Positions 32,290 to 44,905 are shown, counted from the stretch's first letter. The stretch is DNA of 64,000 nt from Euglena gracilis (GCA_039621445.1 CP154954.1:66112891-66176890); one strand, 5' to 3'. Notes: a model not told the origin generated them from the letters alone. Numbers and translations are program-made.

Positions 32290-35121
32290 GGGTGCGTTTT
32301 GCCGCCCAAATGCAGACCCATTCATTTCAAATTTTCCTTCGATTTTTTTTCCTTCAGAGGGTCTTTTGTCTGCTGGGATCGGCTGTTATTTCAAAAACCT
32401 GATGGGGGTCATATTTGGGGGTTTTAGTCGAACCTTACATGTTATGCTCACGTGGCCCCTTCTGTTCTGCGTGTGCGTTCTTTGCTGCCCTCATTTCCGA
32501 TGAGCAGATTGTCTGCCGAGCCTCGCCGGATTCTGCCCTGGTAGATCCTCCCTCATCAGCACATGTCCGCTTCCTTTGTATTTGTATGAGTTTCTCCCTG
32601 TGCAGTGCGACCTGAGCCATCACCTTCTTTGCGGTCCGGTGCTTCACACCATTTGGGCATTTTGCTCAAATGTGGACTGCATCGCCCTGGATAGACCCAA
32701 GCAACCACCTTTTGTTGAAATCTGTGGCCGCAAAAAGGCATGGGACGCACGACAGGATGACGAGTCACCCCCCCCCCCCAGAGCAGGAAAACTTTTTTTT
32801 GCTCAAAAAAGTAAAACAGCTTTAATCCACCTTGGTCCGCATGGGCGGACCCCACCCCGTGCAATTTTCCAGAACTCCATATTTGGGATGCTTGGTACTT
32901 TAAATGAAAACCGAATGAAATTTTGTGATTGCCGCCACAGCCGAGAGTCCCATATTGCGTTTTTTTTTTGCACAGCCGATGGACACCTTATTTCCCAGCC
33001 TTGAAAACCAATCAGCCATTTCTTTGGGGGTGGGGGCAGTCGTCCCCACCAGAATTTGAATTTGGCCGATATTGACAAAAGAACTTGTTGATTTCTTTGA
33101 GGAAACCAAGTGACAGTGGTGTGCTTCGTTTTATTGGAAGATATCGCTGTGAAATTTAGCAATGTTTTTTTTTGCTGTAATTGGATCAAGAATTCTTGCC
33201 AAGATTTCTTTTGAGAAAACACCCCAACAATCGCCTTCAAAAGCCATTGGTTCGCCCCTCACCATTTTCTCTGATTCTCAATGAAGAAAAGCAACACTCA
33301 CACACGCACACAGCTGGGATGCGAACATTGCTGGTTCTGATATTGAGATGCACCGGACCATATGCTGATGGACGTGTCCACATTGAAGACCTGTTGTAAG
33401 GCAACACTAACCTGAATGAATCTTGTACAGTGCAAGGTTCTGACCAGAAGCATTCTTGCTGCTTGATATGATTGCAACGTGAATTCCTACACAGCAAAAA
33501 ATGATTCTTTGCAATGGTGTTCACGAGCAAAAAGACACACACAAACAATTCCTCGCATCTTATAAGCAAATGTCAATGTTCACGTGAAATCAATTCTGAA
33601 AGTCAAAAAGCTCTTCAGCAATGATTATTTTTTGCCCCAGTTCCTCCAGTTAATCGAGTTTTTTTGGGGACCAACCAGGTTGTGGGAATGTGGGAAACCA
33701 ACCAACCAACCTGGTTGTGGGAAAGGTTGTAGGGAAAACAGCAGCAGTTTCCAAATGCTCAGGAAAATGAACTTTCGTGCAAGATTGGTGTGGCTTTTTC
33801 TTGGTAGATTCCACATTTTTTTGCAGGTTATATTTGAAAATGTTGTTTTCAAATGTGGGCAAATGCTAAGGAAAACGTTGCTTGTCAAATTTTTATCTTT
33901 CCTTGGGATTTCCCCCATGCGCCTCTTTTCTTTTTGTTCTGGCAGGGATTTTGTTGAAAGGGGACAATGGCTGGCGTACCTAAACTACTGGGCCTCTGGG
34001 AGGTCCCAGTAAGTGACATAGGAGGGGGGATTCGACCCACTTGCCCCAAACAAATTGTGGCCGGAAGCCAAATTCACCTGTGTTTCCACCGCCTAGGATG
34101 ACCCTGTGTGTTTTGTGGGGGAGGTCCATTTCCTTTAGGCATGCTGATGGGGGTTTCATCAGCATTTTTTTTGTGTTTTCTGTTGTTTTTAGAAATTCAT
34201 TAAGGTACAATTATTCTTCAGTAAGTCCAGGGTTAGGGTTACGTCCAGTCAGGAGGTTCGGCCTGAAGTTAGCTTACATTTAGGCTTAACTTGGCCTGAT
34301 CTCAGGCCAAAATTTAGGTTTAACGGCCTGAATCCTAACTGGCTCAGTAGTTTATAAATGCCTCATGGCTTTCCCCTGCCTTTTGTATGCTGGGCAGGGG
34401 ATATTTTTGAAGGATTTTGCCTTTTCATTTAAAAATGAAAGGCCAATGACGAACCATTCCACGAACTTTGAGAAGCTTTCAAACATTTCTAAGAGCAAGA
34501 CTTTGCACTATTTGGATGGACCACAAGCAAGGTTTTGTTTTCTCCCTTCCTCGACTGTGTGTGCGTGAGAGTATGGCCAGGCAGCACATCTGTCATATCA
34601 AGCTGCGACGGACTCCCTTCTGTCGGCTCTTCTGTGCCCATCTCAAAGGGCACAAACCCTTGCACCCAGTTATCAGTGGGGGGATGTGCAATCCCGTGCC
34701 ACGGAGAGGGTTTTTTTTGCATCCCCCCCCGACTAATTTTTCGCTAATCTGTGCATTTCTGGCATAAAGATTCTTAGGTCGTCTCAGTTTTTTGCAAGCT
34801 GTCATTGACAGAAATCGGATCCCACAGCTTTCAAGCCAAATTTGGCTCAAATCCCCATTTTTTTTGCAATGGCCTGTGAAGGGGGGGGGGAACAAAATAT
34901 CCCCCCGGCGCTTGGCCCCCTTGGAGTAATGGATGGCGGCGGGGGGTGCGCTTTTATTTGGATGGACATAGGCTTTTGGCTGGCTGGATATAGGCTGTAG
35001 CGAACCCATGCTATTATTTGGGTTATCAAACTTGGTCCGCTAAGGTTGGCCCCCAGCATTTGCTTTAATCAAAAATATAAAAAATCAACATAAGAAAATT
35101 AAAGGTTTCTAGTTTACCCGC
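32290..35121. other. No confident gene; AT-rich and G-run DNA
   Basis: It has short open frames only. There is a CAACCAACC motif at 33705 and a single telomere-like GGGTTAGGGTTA at 34230. I see no hairpins and no element with clear ends. Confidence 0.4.
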
Positions 35122-35217
35122 CAGGCTGTTTTTTTTTTTTTAGTTGGGTGCCGACCCCACCCCGGGGGGGGGGGAGTGCCTGCCTGAGAGTGCCAAACGG
35201 TAGACTGGGGGGGGGTA

Positions 35218-36222
35218 GTGGGTAGTCGGCCGACTAGTCGGCCGACTACCCAATTGGTCGGCCGACTAGTCGGCCGACTAATTGGTCGGCCGACTAGTCG
35301 GCGGACCAATTGGGTAGTTGTCCGACTAGTCGGCCGACTACACACTCTAATGTACTAACGGGTCAAAACCGCCGACTTTTAAGCCCCCCCCCCCTGTGAA
35401 ACAACTTTTGTCTAAATCACCTCAACACCAGTCAAAACCCTCCCAAATGGCTCCAGAACCCTCCAATCGGGGGTGAATATGCAAAAAAATTGGGGGAAAA
35501 TGTCCATTTTGGGCCACTTTTGACAAAAGAACACCTCTCCCCATTGGATTTTCAATATAAGTCAAAATTTGCACAAAAAAAGGTCTTATCCCTCCAAGTC
35601 TATTGCCAACATAGAAGGGATTTTGTTATTTGAGGGGGGGGGTGTGGGGGGGGGGCGGAGCCCCCCCCCCCCCCGCCTCTGCCACAGTGAGCCACAAAAA
35701 CGACTTAGCCCCTGAGTATGTTGCCTACACAGAAGGGATTTTGCTATTTGAGGCTCGGATAGGGGTGGAGGGGGGAGTTTTCTGCCTCTCGTGATGCAGA
35801 ATGCTTGCATTTCTAAAGGATTTTCATGTATTCCCTGTTTCATCATTGGTTTTTTACCCCTCCGGACCCCCATGAAGGGCCCACCGACCCCCCACCGACC
35901 AAAGATTTCCATCTGGGGGTGTTTATTTAGGCGTAAGACACTTATTTGGACCCATCCGGACCATTTCCGGGTGATTTGGGCCCGCCACAGACCATTTTTA
36001 TGACCGCCGACTAGCCACCGACTAGTTTGCATTGGATTTTCTTCATGGGGGGGGCTTAAAAGTCGGTGGTTTGGACCCGTTAGCACATTAGAGTGGGTAG
36101 TCGGCCGACTAGTCGGCCGACTACCCACTACCCCCCCCCCCCTGTCTCGCCGACTAGCTACCGACCAGGCCTAGTCGGCGGACCAATTGGGTAGTCGGCC
36201 GACTAGTCGGCCGACTACCCAC
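35218..36222. mobile_element. TA-flanked element with TAGTCGGCCGACTA tandem palindromes
   Basis: It is flanked by TA at 35216-17 and 36223-24. Inverted arms of about 170 bases (35218-35393 and 36046-36222) consist of repeated TAGTCGGCCGACTA units, then CTCTAATGT(A/G)CTAACGGG and CCGACTTTTAAGCCCC. The central 650 bases are non-coding, with two near-copies of CAGAAGGGATTTTG(T/C)TATTT. It is nested in a hAT-like element. Confidence 0.75.
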
Positions 36223-36329
36223 TACCCCCCCCCCCCCAGCCTTGCGCCCTGCCTGGGCAGGCACTCCAAGGCACTCCCGATCCGACCCGCCCCCCAGGGG
36301 TGGGGTAGGGCACACGGCCAAAAGTGCCC

Positions 36330-36424
36330 TGGCACAGTCAGACTGACAGTCTGACTGTCAGTCGGACAGTCAGACACGGGTCTGACTGTCCGTCCGTCAG
36401 TCAGACCCTGACTGACGGACGGAG
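36330..36424. repeat. CAGTCAGAC palindromic block
   Basis: Overlapping direct and inverted copies of GTCAGACTG-like sequence end in CTGACTGACGGACGGAGCC. This is the intact (empty) form of the site that carries the nested insertion at 38828. Confidence 0.75.
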
Positions 36425-37582
36425 CCAAAAATGGCCTATTTTCAAAGGAATGTGCCTGGGCACAGCCCGAAACCCCCCCCCCCGGGGGGCGGGGGTAGTG
36501 CCTGCCTGGGCAGGCACCCCAAGGCACTCCGGACCCCACCCCCCCGGGGTTGGTAAAAAACAGCCTGATTCCCCACAGTGCAGGGCTTTGGCAAGGCCAC
36601 CTCTCCGCTTCGTGTTCGTCTCTCATGAGCCCAGCTGCTGCCGCCCAGCCCAGGCGGCTTCCTCCCACGTTTAATTTGGAGCCAACCGTTGATGGTTTGG
36701 AGGTGTGCGAGGATTTCAGAAGGCAGAGGAAACCTGGCCAGGGATTTTTGAAGGTTGGATCCCCAGGAGGAGGAGGGCACAGGGTGGGTGGCCCCCCCAA
36801 ACCTCCTCCCCACGGGGGGGGGGGGGCAGGGGGCTCAGGGGCAACCTTGCAGGCCCCAGAGGCTTTACCGCCGGGGGGGAGGGAATAGATAACTGCAATT
36901 TTTCCCGCAATTTCCACATTTCTTTTCCTGTAGTTTTCGCAATTTTTCCGCAAGTTTTCCGCATTTTTTTTTCCCCGCTTCCCGCAGTTGGAACCTGAAA
37001 TGGAAGGTCACATGAATTACGGCCATTTCTCGATCGAGTCACGAGGGCACCCAGGTGCTTTTTTTTGGTCTTTTGTTGTTGCCAGAATTCCGCCTGCGAG
37101 CGGACCTCTGCACTAGGATTTCCACTTGCCAAATTTGTACAAGCTGGAGTCGAGCCCCCCCCCCCTGGGGGGCTCTGCAAACCCTTATGTAAAAAGCCTG
37201 GTCACACTATGCTTTACCTACAACCAGAACATCTTCACCATATGCAATAGTTGCAACACTTCTTCATCCACAATGGTCGGTATGAGCAAGTGCGCACATG
37301 AACTGTTTAGGACGAAGAGTCTTCCACAAGCAGAGGTAAAAACAAAGGTATATTTACAAGCCAACGTTCTGTGTCGCACCTTGCAAACCGCTTCCATTCA
37401 AAAAATTTCACCAATTTGACCAGCTAGACCAAAAAGACAGGTTCTACGTTTCATGTGGTAAATAAAAGAAGGTGGGGTATAGTTCCCAAACTTCAACTGA
37501 ATCAGGCGTGGTTGGTTTGCACAAATGCACACTGCGACCACATGTGTGTTTGTCCCCCCCTTTGCCCGCCGACCACCCCTAA

Positions 37583-37720
37583 ACAACGACCACCCCCAGG
37601 TCGGGGGTTGCAGGTAAGGGGGTGCGTATGATTGTAGGTGGCTTTGAAAATTGGGTTGTTTTTGGCACCCAGTTGTACAACCACCCCTGGTCGGGGGTTG
37701 CAGGTTGGGCGCGTATGATA
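37583..37720. repeat. Direct repeat GGTCGGGGGTTGCAGGT
   Basis: Two copies of about 40 bases (near 37592 and 37690) contain CACCCC(C)(A/T)GGTCGGGGG, then GTATGAT. They are separated by unrelated sequence. Confidence 0.65.
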
Positions 37721-37779
37721 TTTGCATTTGTGTGCATCATTTGCGCGCTTCGGCCGTTTGTGCACCCGTGCAAGTGGTC

Positions 37780-37861
37780 GGTGTGCGCATTTGCACACAC
37801 CAACAACCCACGCAAATGCATAAATAAATGCACACGTGGTCCGTTTGTGCAAATGCACAAA
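37780..37861. repeat. GTGC..GCAC hairpins
   Basis: 37844-37861 reads TTTGTGC-AAAT-GCACAAA, a perfect 7-bp stem with a four-base loop. 37781-37798 reads GTGTGC-GCATTT-GCACAC. The style matches the GTGCGG cluster but without the GG/CC core. Confidence 0.7.
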
Positions 37862-38670
37862 TCGACCCTCACTTCATAAATTTGTGTCACATGAACGTTT
37901 CATCGATCTACGCACATTTCGGTCCATCGAAAATGGCAATGGCCCAGAAAGTTTTTTTTTTCGTGCCACGATTGTTGCCTAGGTTAACTGCACAAAACAG
38001 AACATCGTCCAAATGGTGGGAAACAGGATTGTGATGAGTTGGGTGCCTACCCCACGGGGGGGGGGGGGCTAGGGGCAGGCACCCTATAGCACCCCATCCG
38101 ACCCCCCCAGGGGGGTGGGGCTTTTGGAGGTGCCTGCCCATAGCAGGCACCCCCCTCCAACCCTGGCGCCAAAGGCGCTGGGGGCCTGGAAATGGCCATT
38201 TTCAATGAAAATTTTCTGGGTCCCCCGGACCCCCCCCCCCAGGAGGGTGTGCCTGCTGGGGGCAGGCACCCAAAAGCACCCCCCCCCCGGTCGATAAGCA
38301 CAAGCCTGGTGGTAAATCACTCGGTGTCAAAACTGGATGCACACCCAGCAAATCACAGGAAGCATGTGCACACCAATACCCATAGGCAGCCAGTGTGCTT
38401 CCTGTTTGACAGGAACATGTATCTGCCACTCTGGTTGTATCACACAACTCTTCCCTCCTTCCCAAGGGGCTTGGCCCCTCTCTTTCTTCATGCAAACTTG
38501 GCCACCCTAAAGTTGGGCTTCGCCCTTAACTTGCGATCTTGCTCCCCCCTTTCAGGTTGTTTGGCCTGTATGGTGCATGGACCTCCAAAGTTCTCAACAT
38601 GCAAACTTGCCCCCCCCCCCCAAGGCCAAGCGCCCGGGGTAGGGGGGTTAGGATAAGGAGGGATTCTCGC

Positions 38671-39246
38671 CAGGCTGTTTTTTTTTAAGTCGGGTGCCGA
38701 CCCCACCCCGGGGGGGTGCCTGCCTGGGCAGGCACTCCAAGGCACTCCCGATCCGACCCACCCCCCAGGGGTGGGGTAGGGCACACGGCCAAAAGTGTCC
38801 TAGCACAGACCCTGACTGACGGACGGACAGGCTTCTTTTTAAGTCAGCAGACCCCCCCCCCCCCAGGGGGCGGGGGGGGGGTGGGGGGGTCCGGGCCGGA
38901 CCCCCCCCCTGGGGGGGGGTCCTGCGCCGGAGGCGCTGGGTATACCTTTTCGGCGCGAAGCGCCGAAATTTTTTGGAAATCGCCTTTAACGGGCCCGATT
39001 TTGGGGGGAGGGTCCCCCCGGGGGGGGGGGGTCCTGCGTCACCCCGGGTGGGTGGGGGGACCCCCCTCCCCCCCCCTGGGGGTCTTAAAAAGAAGCCTGC
39101 GGACGGAGCCAAAAATGGCCTATTTTCAAAGGAATGTGCCTGGGCACAGGCCGAAATCCGACCCCCCGAGGGGGGGGGGTAGTGCCTGCCTGGGCAGGCA
39201 CCCCAAGGCACTCGGAACCCCCCCGGGGTTGGTAAAAAACAGCCTA
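38671..39246. mobile_element. CAGGCTG-family hAT-like element
   Basis: Termini CAGGCTGTTTTTTTTTAAG and AAAAAACAGCCTA. Flanks 38663-38670 (attctcgc) and 39247-39254 (attcccgc) are an 8-bp duplication with one mismatch. It contains a second element at 38828-39099. There is no transposase. Confidence 0.8.
38828..39099. mobile_element. Nested hAT-like element
   Basis: Termini CAGGCTTCTTTTTAAGTC and GTCTTAAAAAGAAGCCTG. It is flanked by an exact duplication cggacgga (38820-38827 and 39100-39107). The uninterrupted sequence CTGACTGACGGACGGAGCC survives in the related copy at about 36408-36426. Confidence 0.9.
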
Positions 39247-39251
39247 ATTCC

Positions 39252-39405
39252 CGCAAATTCGTGCCACAAGGGATCACAAAGAATCACAAAATGTCTCGAA
39301 TAATCACGAACCAACACGAATTTGGGGATTTTTCAAAACCACTAATAATCACGAATACTCACAAAGAATCACGAATCACCACAAACAACCACAAATGATG
39401 ATGAA
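39252..39405. repeat. Degenerate AATCACGAA tandem repeat
   Basis: Units like AATCACGAA and AACCACAAA repeat at 9-11 base spacing. A second patch with the same units lies at 40155-40215. Confidence 0.7.
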
Positions 39406-40154
39406 TGGTATTTTTTCATTTTTTGAACGTGTTCGCAAGAGAATGGTTTTGCTATCAAGGATTAAGTTCCCTCAAAGGGGAAAACAGACACGGACAAGAG
39501 GTGATAACAACTCTCCCGCCGCTTTCTGTCCTGCTCTCTCCTCTCTCCTCTCTGCCTGTACGCTGTTCATCATCATTGTCAGAGTCACCGTCCCATCTCT
39601 TCCCCGTTGTATTCCTAATGAAAAAGTCTGTAGAATCGGAGAACAGGTGGCTGGTGTTGGACAACCTGGTCTGCACAATATTGCATTGTCCCAGAGGAGG
39701 ATGATAAAGTGTTGGCAATGGGTCACGATGAGTGAACGAACTACGATGAAGAGTCTGCAACAGGGTGGGCCGCGAGGACATTGCATTTATGGGGGACCTA
39801 GGAGGATTGCAGAAGCACAATGGAAAATGCATCTGTTTTCCAAAATTGACCCCAAAAACAGCTGAAATGGCCAATAATGGTCCAGAAATGGTAGATCATT
39901 GTAGACAATTGGCCAAAATGGACAAAAATGGACGGAAGCTGCCCAAAGTTGTAAGCAATAAAGCCAAAAGAGACCCAAATGGCGAACAATGCCAAAAAAT
40001 TGAGTTTGACGAAGGTACCTGGACCATCGATTGCCATCATTCCCAAATTGATATTTTTTTGCCGAATTCTGCAAAATCTGGAAAATCTTCACAAAATCCT
40101 GCACAAAGTACTACACAATATCTCATTGTCGAAAAAACCAGACGCTTTTTTGAA

Positions 40155-40215
40155 GCACAAATAATCACGAACAACCACAAATAATCACGAATAATCATGA
40201 ATAGTCACAAATAAA
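40155..40215. repeat. AATCACGAA tandem repeat, second patch
   Basis: ATAATCACGAA, AACCACAAA and ATCATGAAT units repeat in the same sense as at 39252-39405. The two patches flank unrelated AT-rich DNA. Confidence 0.7.
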
Positions 40216-40271
40216 CAACGTGTATCACGAGGTGTGCAACCAACATATTTTTGTTTTACCAGGTGCGGGTG

Positions 40272-40582
40272 CAGGCTGTATTTTAGTCGGGTGCCGACCC
40301 CACCCCGGGGGGGGGGGGGTGCCGGCCTGGGCATGCACCCCAAGGCCCTCCAAACCCGACCCCCCCAGGGGGGGGGGTAGGGCACACGGCCAAAAGTGCC
40401 CTAGCACAACCCCGGCGCCAAAGGCGCCGGGGAGCCAAAAATGGCCTATTTTCAAAGGAATGTGCCAGGGCACAGGCCGAAATCCGACCCCCCCGGGGGG
40501 GGGAGTAGTGCCTGCCTGGGCAGGCACTCACAGGCACTCCGGACCCCCCCTCCCCCCCGGGGTTGGTAAAAAAAACAGCCTG
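40272..40582. mobile_element. 311-bp CAGGCTG-family hAT-like MITE
   Basis: Termini CAGGCTGTATTTTAGTC and AAAAAACAGCCTG. It is flanked by an exact 8-bp duplication tgcgggtg (40264-40271 and 40583-40590). The interior contains GGCGCCAAAGGCGCCGGGG. Confidence 0.9.
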
Positions 40583-40599
40583 TGCGGGTGTCGATGATG

Positions 40600-43500
40600 T
40601 TCAGAACTTTCGTAAGGATGGTCAATTTGCGCATTTGCACGCATCCACAAAGAAAAATTCTTCAAGTGCGAGTTGTGCATCTAAGAAAGTTAAATTTTTT
40701 TTTGAAATGGGTCCGAAATGACCAAAAAATGGTGTGTTTTGAGGGTTGGGGGGGGGCATCTCGAATTTTGATGGAAATTCCGACCCAGCTGCATTGCAGC
40801 TTGTTGTTGCCTGTTTTCAGGTCCAGCTGGGTCCAACCCGGCATCATTATTCTTATTTTTTCCTCCTTGCTCCTCACTGGTGCCAATTTGGCAACTCTGA
40901 AACTTTTCCAGCAAAAATGTGCCAATATAAGTGCGCATTTTCCAGCAGTCCAAATCTGCGACCTCTGGAGATGCGCCGACTCATTGGGGAGGGAAGAGCA
41001 TCAGCAGGCACGAAGGGCCGTTTCCCATCACGTCCTCCTGAGGGGAGGAATTTGCCTGCGGCCGAGACCTCTGTCTGCAGCATCCTTGCCCAGGACTCCT
41101 GCCCAGGAGCCCTCCCTCCGGTGAGCAGTCAAAGCTGCGGAGGGCTGAGGTGCGTTGCAGGGACGACCGATCCGAGGCAGTGAGTGCGACGGCGCCCCGG
41201 TGCTTTTCGTCAAGTGTAACACTTTTTCGGAATCCCCGGCCTTTTGTGTTTGACGCTTGTTCAGGTGGAAAAGTGGCTCTTATTGAGAACGTTTATGCCG
41301 TTCCTGCACACCTTCACCTCCTTTCATACTTGAACCTTTTTTCCTCAGGATCTTTATGTATTTCCTTTTCCGTGTGGCTCAGCTTTGCTACAAATATGAA
41401 AAGCATTTCGCTGTGTTTGGGGACGGAAGCTGTATGGAATTTGTTTGGGGTTCATTAGCGGTTGCCCTGCTTGAAAGGCTTGCAAGACACATCCCAAATG
41501 CACCTGTTGCACCTTGGTGCCAACCATCCCCTTCATCCCTGTACCTTTTGTGTCTGTCTCTAAGCCTCTTCCAGATCGGGGCGGGGCGGGGTGGGTCGAT
41601 CTTTGGTGCCCGCCCGCATGTCCAGCTCATGGGTTTTTGTGAGGTGACAGAAGTGCTTCAGAATGGTGTCCACCAGTTTTTTTTGCCATGAATCCCATTA
41701 ATTCTCCCGAAGAGGGCAATGCTACACAGCTCATTCCTGAAGTGAGTTTGCAGGTTGAGTGAAATCAAATTTCAAATTTCAGTGTTTACCCCTTTATTAC
41801 TTGCAACCCCCAAATGCTCAATAGGAATGGGAAATCCCAAGCTCCGATGGATGGGGACATCCTCACCCCTGAGACCCACCAATGTGCACTTTCACACCAG
41901 GCTGAATACTCCCACTCCCCAAAACGAACCTTTTGCATCAATTTTTTTACCCTTGCCCACGACCACCAACATGGGGCTGAGCTGTGCCGAAAAAGTTCTT
42001 TTTCCCTCGGGTTCATTTGGGGCTGATCTGCCCTGACCCTGTTCCTCCCCCTCCTCTTCCTCCTCGCCCGCTGACCAGTGAATCCTTGGCGGGGACCTTT
42101 TACGGTCTGGCGGTACGCCCCCCCCCCCCTGCACTTGTGTCATGTCCGGTTTCTGTGCAGTGTGGCCTGCGGTATGTCCCCCCACTTGACTGGAGGGAGG
42201 TCCGGCCTCCAACCTGCCTTAACATCGAACCCCCCAATGATACCCCAATTGGCTTTGGGTTAGCTAAACTCTGTCCACGCAAATACCGTTGGGGATGCCG
42301 AAAAAAAATGACCCATTCCAATGCTTTGCTCGCAACCACCTGACAGGTGATGTTTTGTTTCTTGAAAAGCTTGTTGTCTGTGAATAGAAGCATTTAAACA
42401 TTAAGTTTGGAGCACAGGGTGTATTCAATAGTTCTGGGCTATTGGTAATTTACAACCAATTTACTCTGCAACATTGCAAAGTTACTTCAGGGAGTGGACA
42501 TTCCATTCCTGGTGTTTTCTTGGCGTTTTGTCCAATCAGGAAAAGAAGAGCATACCCAAGCAAAAGCAATGCAAGAAGCAATACGCCCTGAAGCAGTTTA
42601 GGCTGGAATTGAATTGTGCATTGAAACTCGCTCATTCTTCTCCACAAAATATGACCTGATTTTTGGGACGTTGATGTCAAAAAATAATCGCTTGCACACC
42701 ATCATACATTGTTTATTCTGGTTGGAATTTTCAAAACAAAAACAGTTATTTTTTAAGATTCTTTTGTTGTTTTTCTCAGACTGGAAATCTAAATTTGCCC
42801 AAAAATGTTTTGGATCCTATAGTCTCATAGAGTCGAAAGGTAATTCACATTCGCAGCACATTTTCTCGCAGCTTTCACAATTTCCCGCAATTTCCGCGAT
42901 TTTCTGCAGTTTTTCCGCAATTTCCATAATTTTTCTGCCGTTTTGTCAACATTCTTTTTCATTTCTCGCATTTTTCCGCATGAAGTTTGAAAATTGCAAC
43001 AAGTCCCGACCATTCCAGAAATGGTTCACAAGGCAGGATGGGGGGACACAACTGCTTTTTTGCATCAATTATCCATTTTCTCCCAATTTTGGAAAATATT
43101 TGGCACAATTCACCAACTTTGGCAGTTTTTGTGTTTTTTTTCCCTTTGTGCTCTGCTGGGAATTTTGGCTTAGAAAATTGTTTCCATTTGGACAAGATTT
43201 TTCCCTGAATCCAAAACTTTGTCAGTTTTTTTTGGGCCAACAAATTCCACATTTTTGCAATCAGCAGGTTCCCAGAATTACAAAAATTCATCTTTTGCAC
43301 TTTTTTTTTTGGAAAAAATGTGAAGCTCAAAACATCCGCCAGTGTTGCCAATGTAAACAAAAGCTCTTGAGTAGGTGATTTTTTCCAAGTCCCTTGCAAA
43401 TATACAAAATGCACACATTCCCAATTTTCAATTTTCATTTATTTTCTGCAAATCTTCAAAAGGCCTTTGATCTCAACCCCCCCCCCCTGCATATGGGTCA

Positions 43501-44900
43501 TGATTATGCAATACCATTGTGATGAGGTACCCCCTTTGTGGGGTGGGTCCGAAGCATATGAAACAATTTTGCGTGCTCAGAACACATTGCATCAGATATG
43601 TTGCTTCAAATTTTTATCATTTTGAGCCCTCTTTGAAACGTTGCAAGGCCTCTTCTTTCAGAAAAATTAGTTTTGATGAAAGTCAAGCTCCGTATTTGCT
43701 TTCTGAAGGCCCAAGTCTGCATTAAAACACATGCACAAAAGCTTGACACACCTGGCACCACTAATTGAACGGTTAGGAAGTGGCTGACTGGTTTTGAAAG
43801 AGATGACTTGTTCTTGAAAGTGAAAAGTAACCCTCCAACAGGGGGTCGGTCAGCAATGGTCACCATATGGTATGGTTTCATCTCCAGCTTCAAATTCCAC
43901 GCTTTCTCCTGCAGCGATGATGCAGAAATTGTGCTCTTTGCGGCCGTGCTTTTCTGTTGTTCCTCTGGCATGGTGTGCGGCGAAAGGACCCGCCAGAGGT
44001 CGGAACCACCAGCCACTGTCCATCCCCTTGCCAGAGGAGCTTTGAAACAAACTTTGCCCCTCTTTTTTGCTTTTGCGATACATCGCATCAACATCATTGA
44101 AATGTTCAGTCATATGCAGTTTGGTCAGGGTGCACTCCACCAGAAGCTCAACGCGGTATTTCGCATTTTCGAAAAGCAGATGAAAAGCAGGGGGGGAGTG
44201 GTGGGTGGGTGGGTGGACTCCTGAGTCCAATTCCCGGAGGTCCTGAGGTGATGGTTGGGCCGAGTGGGTCCCCCATTTTTCGAAAGTTGTGGGGACCCAA
44301 ATTGACCCCCACAAGTGCGTCCCCGCCGAGCCCCCACCCCACTCCATCCCAGGGGTGGTTGGGTGCCATCTCCCTGAGTCCTAAAAAACCTCTGTTAAAG
44401 TGATGTGCACAGGTGTTATTTTGCATTGGACAATTTTTTACGATTTTTTTTGCAATTGCTTTTTTGACAGATTTTTTTTTGAAATGTTACATATGTAATA
44501 TTTAAAAAAATATATAATAATTATATTAAAAAATATAATACTTTTTTGTGGAGGGACTTTTTTTTGGGAAACAGTGGTAATTTTCATAAAACCCCAACGG
44601 CCGACACCCATACCCGCCTCCCCCCTCCCGGAGAGGGGATTCAACACCCACACAACCCCCCTCGCTGGGGGGGAGGTCCGAGTTAAAGCAAAAAAACCAT
44701 GATTTCGCGAGGGCTGCACTTCTACGATGGAGAATGGTCGTCAAAGAGTAGAAAACAGAAGTGGGGGCAAATATGCGCATTGTCTGGTTAAAAACTAACA
44801 CCCAAAAAACTTTGCAATCAAAAGCTTCGGAAAATGCAACCATCTACCCGTAGGACCCTTGGGGGGAAAATGAGCCTGCGCGAAAAAGCTTTCCTTTAGG
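40600..44900. other. No confident gene; a few exon-like islands
   Basis: Open, moderately GC-rich islands occur at 40960-41140 (both strands open) and 42165-42235 (plus CGLRYVPPLDWREV after TGTGCAG). A 166-codon minus frame at 43850-44347 reads like protein, for example FHLLFENAKYRVELLVECTL. None shows splice phase or family evidence. 44180-44395 resembles a G-run element ending AACCTCTG. Confidence 0.35.
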
Positions 44901-44905
44901 CGGAA

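Larger units (their letters stand above)
35122..36567. mobile_element. CAGGCTG-family hAT-like element, interrupted
   Basis: Termini CAGGCTGTTTTTT (35122) and AAAAAACAGCCTG (36567), as in the copies at 38671 and 40272. The interior shares GTGCCTGCCTGGGCAGGC. A 1 kb TA-flanked element is inserted in it (35218-36222). No matching 8-bp flanks were found, so one end may derive from another copy. Confidence 0.6.

Noticed and set aside
34225-34245. GGGTTAGGGTTA as telomere repeat
   Set aside because: There are only about two units and no array, in unremarkable AT-rich DNA.
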